Shown here: positions 63,151-64,000 of the stretch, piece after piece
How the letters are laid out: each line of letters begins with the position of its first letter
Position numbering within the stretch: the stretch's first letter is position 1
Assembly (NCBI RefSeq): GCF_035294165.1
Contig: NZ_DATGLN010000207.1
Span: 84,867-148,866 of the forward strand
Length of the DNA: 64,000 bases
Source of the DNA: Chthonomonas sp035294165
GTDB taxonomy: Bacteria > Armatimonadota > Chthonomonadetes > Chthonomonadales > Chthonomonadaceae
Direction: 5' to 3'
Notes under the pieces: generated by a model
Seen by the model: the letters and a program-made list of their open reading frames with translations, nothing else
Told to the model about the DNA's origin: nothing
Database searches by the model: none
Translations under genes and position numbers: made by a program

Positions 63151-63185
63151 AGTCTGCGCTTGCTCAAGCTGCAGGCTCTTTTTTT
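63151..63185 (+). terminator. intrinsic terminator of the fliM-fliP operon
   Basis: AGTCTGCGCTT (63151-63161) pairs with AAGCTGCAGGCT (63166-63177) around a 4-base loop with one bulge, followed by a run of seven T (63179-63185). It lies 32 bp after fliP and ends the flagellar transcript before the mannosidase gene. Confidence 0.85.
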
Positions 63186-63292
63186 GTGTCTGGCGCGCCG
63201 AAGTAGGCGGAATTTGCATTGGGAAAGCAGGAACTAGAGGGCTAAGCGTGGAACTGTTATGCGGCTATATCCATACCGAAAAGGAGTGGTTG

Positions 63293-64000
63293 ATGCTAAA
63301 GCATCCCGAAATTACGCAACGTCGCATTGAGCAGTTTGTGCAGCATACTTTGCGCCCGCAGCTTTGGGCAGAGAGCGTGCCGATGGAGGCAGCCGTCTAT
63401 CGTCCACAGGGCGAATCGCCACGTGACTATCGTGAGATGAAGATAGACCCGGTAGCCGCGCAGCGGGCGGAGTACACACCGGTGAATCCGGGCTATCGTT
63501 GGGGGCCAATTTGGTCGGATGCCTGGTTTAGGCTGCAGGGGCGGATCCCGGAGGGTTGGCGCGGACAAGCGGTGGTTGCCCGCATTAACACGGGCGCCGA
63601 GGCGATTGTTTGGGAGGGGGATAACCCCGTTCAGGGAATAGATAATCATCATGGCGAATTGCTTGTAACCGAGGAGGCTCGTGGCGGAGAGGAGATCACG
63701 CTGTTTGTTCAGGCTACGGGCATGAACCCTTATGTGAGCGTTAGCGGGCGACCGCGCGATCCCGACCCGGCACCGTTTACCTTCCAATATGCCGAGTTAG
63801 CTCTTTATGACCGAGAGCTTTTTGCCTTCTATTTCGACGTCAACATCGCATATCAGGTTATGTTGGAGCAGCCCCAGGATAGCCCTCGCTACGGGCAACT
63901 GCTTTATGTGTTAAACGAGGTGGTTAATCTGTATGAGCCTGGGGATCGTGAGACCCTGCGGGAGGCACGCAGGCGATTGGCCGAGGTTTATCAGCGCCCA
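63293..64000 (+). CDS. GH38-family alpha-mannosidase, N-terminal part
   Basis: The gene runs off the window after 236 codons; no stop occurs. AAGGAG at 63280-63285 serves ATG 63293 (an in-frame GTG lies at 63248). The product has the N-terminal module of bacterial GH38 enzymes: IEQFVQHTLRPQLW, GYRWGPIWSDAWFRLQGRIP, AVVARINTGAEAIVWEGDNP, QGIDNHHGELLV and ELALYDRELFAFYFDVNIA. This jelly-roll region precedes the zinc-dependent catalytic domain, which is not included here. It should act on alpha-mannosides such as mannan or N-glycan fragments. No signal peptide is seen, so it is probably cytosolic, fed by a transporter. Confidence 0.88.
   Translation, partial: MLKHPEITQRRIEQFVQHTLRPQLWAESVPMEAAVYRPQGESPRDYREMKIDPVAAQRAEYTPVNPGYRWGPIWSDAWFRLQGRIPEGWRGQAVVARINTGAEAIVWEGDNPVQGIDNHHGELLVTEEARGGEEITLFVQATGMNPYVSVSGRPRDPDPAPFTFQYAELALYDRELFAFYFDVNIAYQVMLEQPQDSPRYGQLLYVLNEVVNLYEPGDRETLREARRRLAEVYQRP

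Noticed and set aside
1..64000. CRISPR array, tRNA, rRNA, insertion sequence or prophage
   Set aside because: Looked for because of the CARF gene and the RHS remnant; no regular repeat-spacer pattern, cloverleaf-like stretch, transposase or integrase was seen. A covariance search would be needed to exclude short RNAs.

Overview
The window comes from a free-living, flagellated, heterotrophic bacterium of moderate GC content. The combination of a DUF1559-type prepilin, several ASPIC/UnbV (CRTAC1-like) FG-GAP proteins with TPR partners, DUF2961 and GH10/GH38 carbohydrate enzymes, RbsC-type sugar permeases and FliM/FliY/FliO/FliP fits the Armatimonadota, close to Chthonomonas. This placement is inferred from gene content; no marker phylogeny could be run.

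Layout. 1-5.6 kb, plus strand: the 3' end of an RsmB-like rRNA methyltransferase, a TPR-like protein, a LON-domain protein, a membrane glycosyltransferase and a membrane Ser/Thr kinase. 5.6-7.0 kb, minus: an isolated CRISPR-associated CARF gene (Cas02710 type), split by a one-base frameshift just before its HEPN-like ribonuclease motif, with a palindrome over its predicted promoter. 7.1-22.8 kb, minus: a long co-directional block with an ABC-2-like permease, a YdjY-domain protein, a squalene-cyclase-like repeat protein, a giant Gln-rich DUF4175-like protein, a small unknown protein, RpoD, DnaG, an M32 carboxypeptidase, a TlpA-like thioredoxin, a two-domain dCTP deaminase and a Gfo/Idh/MocA oxidoreductase. 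23.1-29.4 kb, minus: a Tat-exported glycosidase-like protein, a carbohydrate-binding-like protein, a DegT aminotransferase and an acyltransferase. 29.6-34.1 kb, plus: a DUF2961 protein, a sugar ABC permease and its lipoprotein binding protein, closed by a strong hairpin.

34.1-37.7 kb, minus, is a degraded accessory patch. It holds a frameshifted GloVer-repeat protein with an abrupt strand-composition switch, and the remains of an RHS gene: a signal-peptide ORF, an in-frame stop, then the last RHS core. A near-consensus promoter still stands in front. 37.9-45.4 kb carries a ten-Asp-box BNR propeller, a Cys-rich secreted protein, an FG-GAP/UnbV protein with a pilin-like neighbour, and a pair of zinc-ribbon proteins, one an M48-like protease lacking the first zinc histidine.

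45.5-55.2 kb, minus, is the most distinctive locus: nine tightly spaced or overlapping genes (TPR, two tiny membrane proteins, a DUF1559 prepilin, TPR, FG-GAP/UnbV, a membrane-anchored propeller-like protein, FG-GAP/UnbV, TPR). They lie behind a TTGACA-18-TATAAT promoter that abuts a perfect 12-bp palindrome. I infer a co-expressed envelope or surface system of unknown function. 55.4-59.1 kb, minus: a GH10 xylanase and two RbsC-type permeases without ATPase or binding protein. 59.3-63.2 kb, plus: fliM, fliY/fliN, fliO and fliP ending in an intrinsic terminator. The window closes inside a GH38 alpha-mannosidase. I found no tRNA, rRNA, CRISPR array or insertion sequence.
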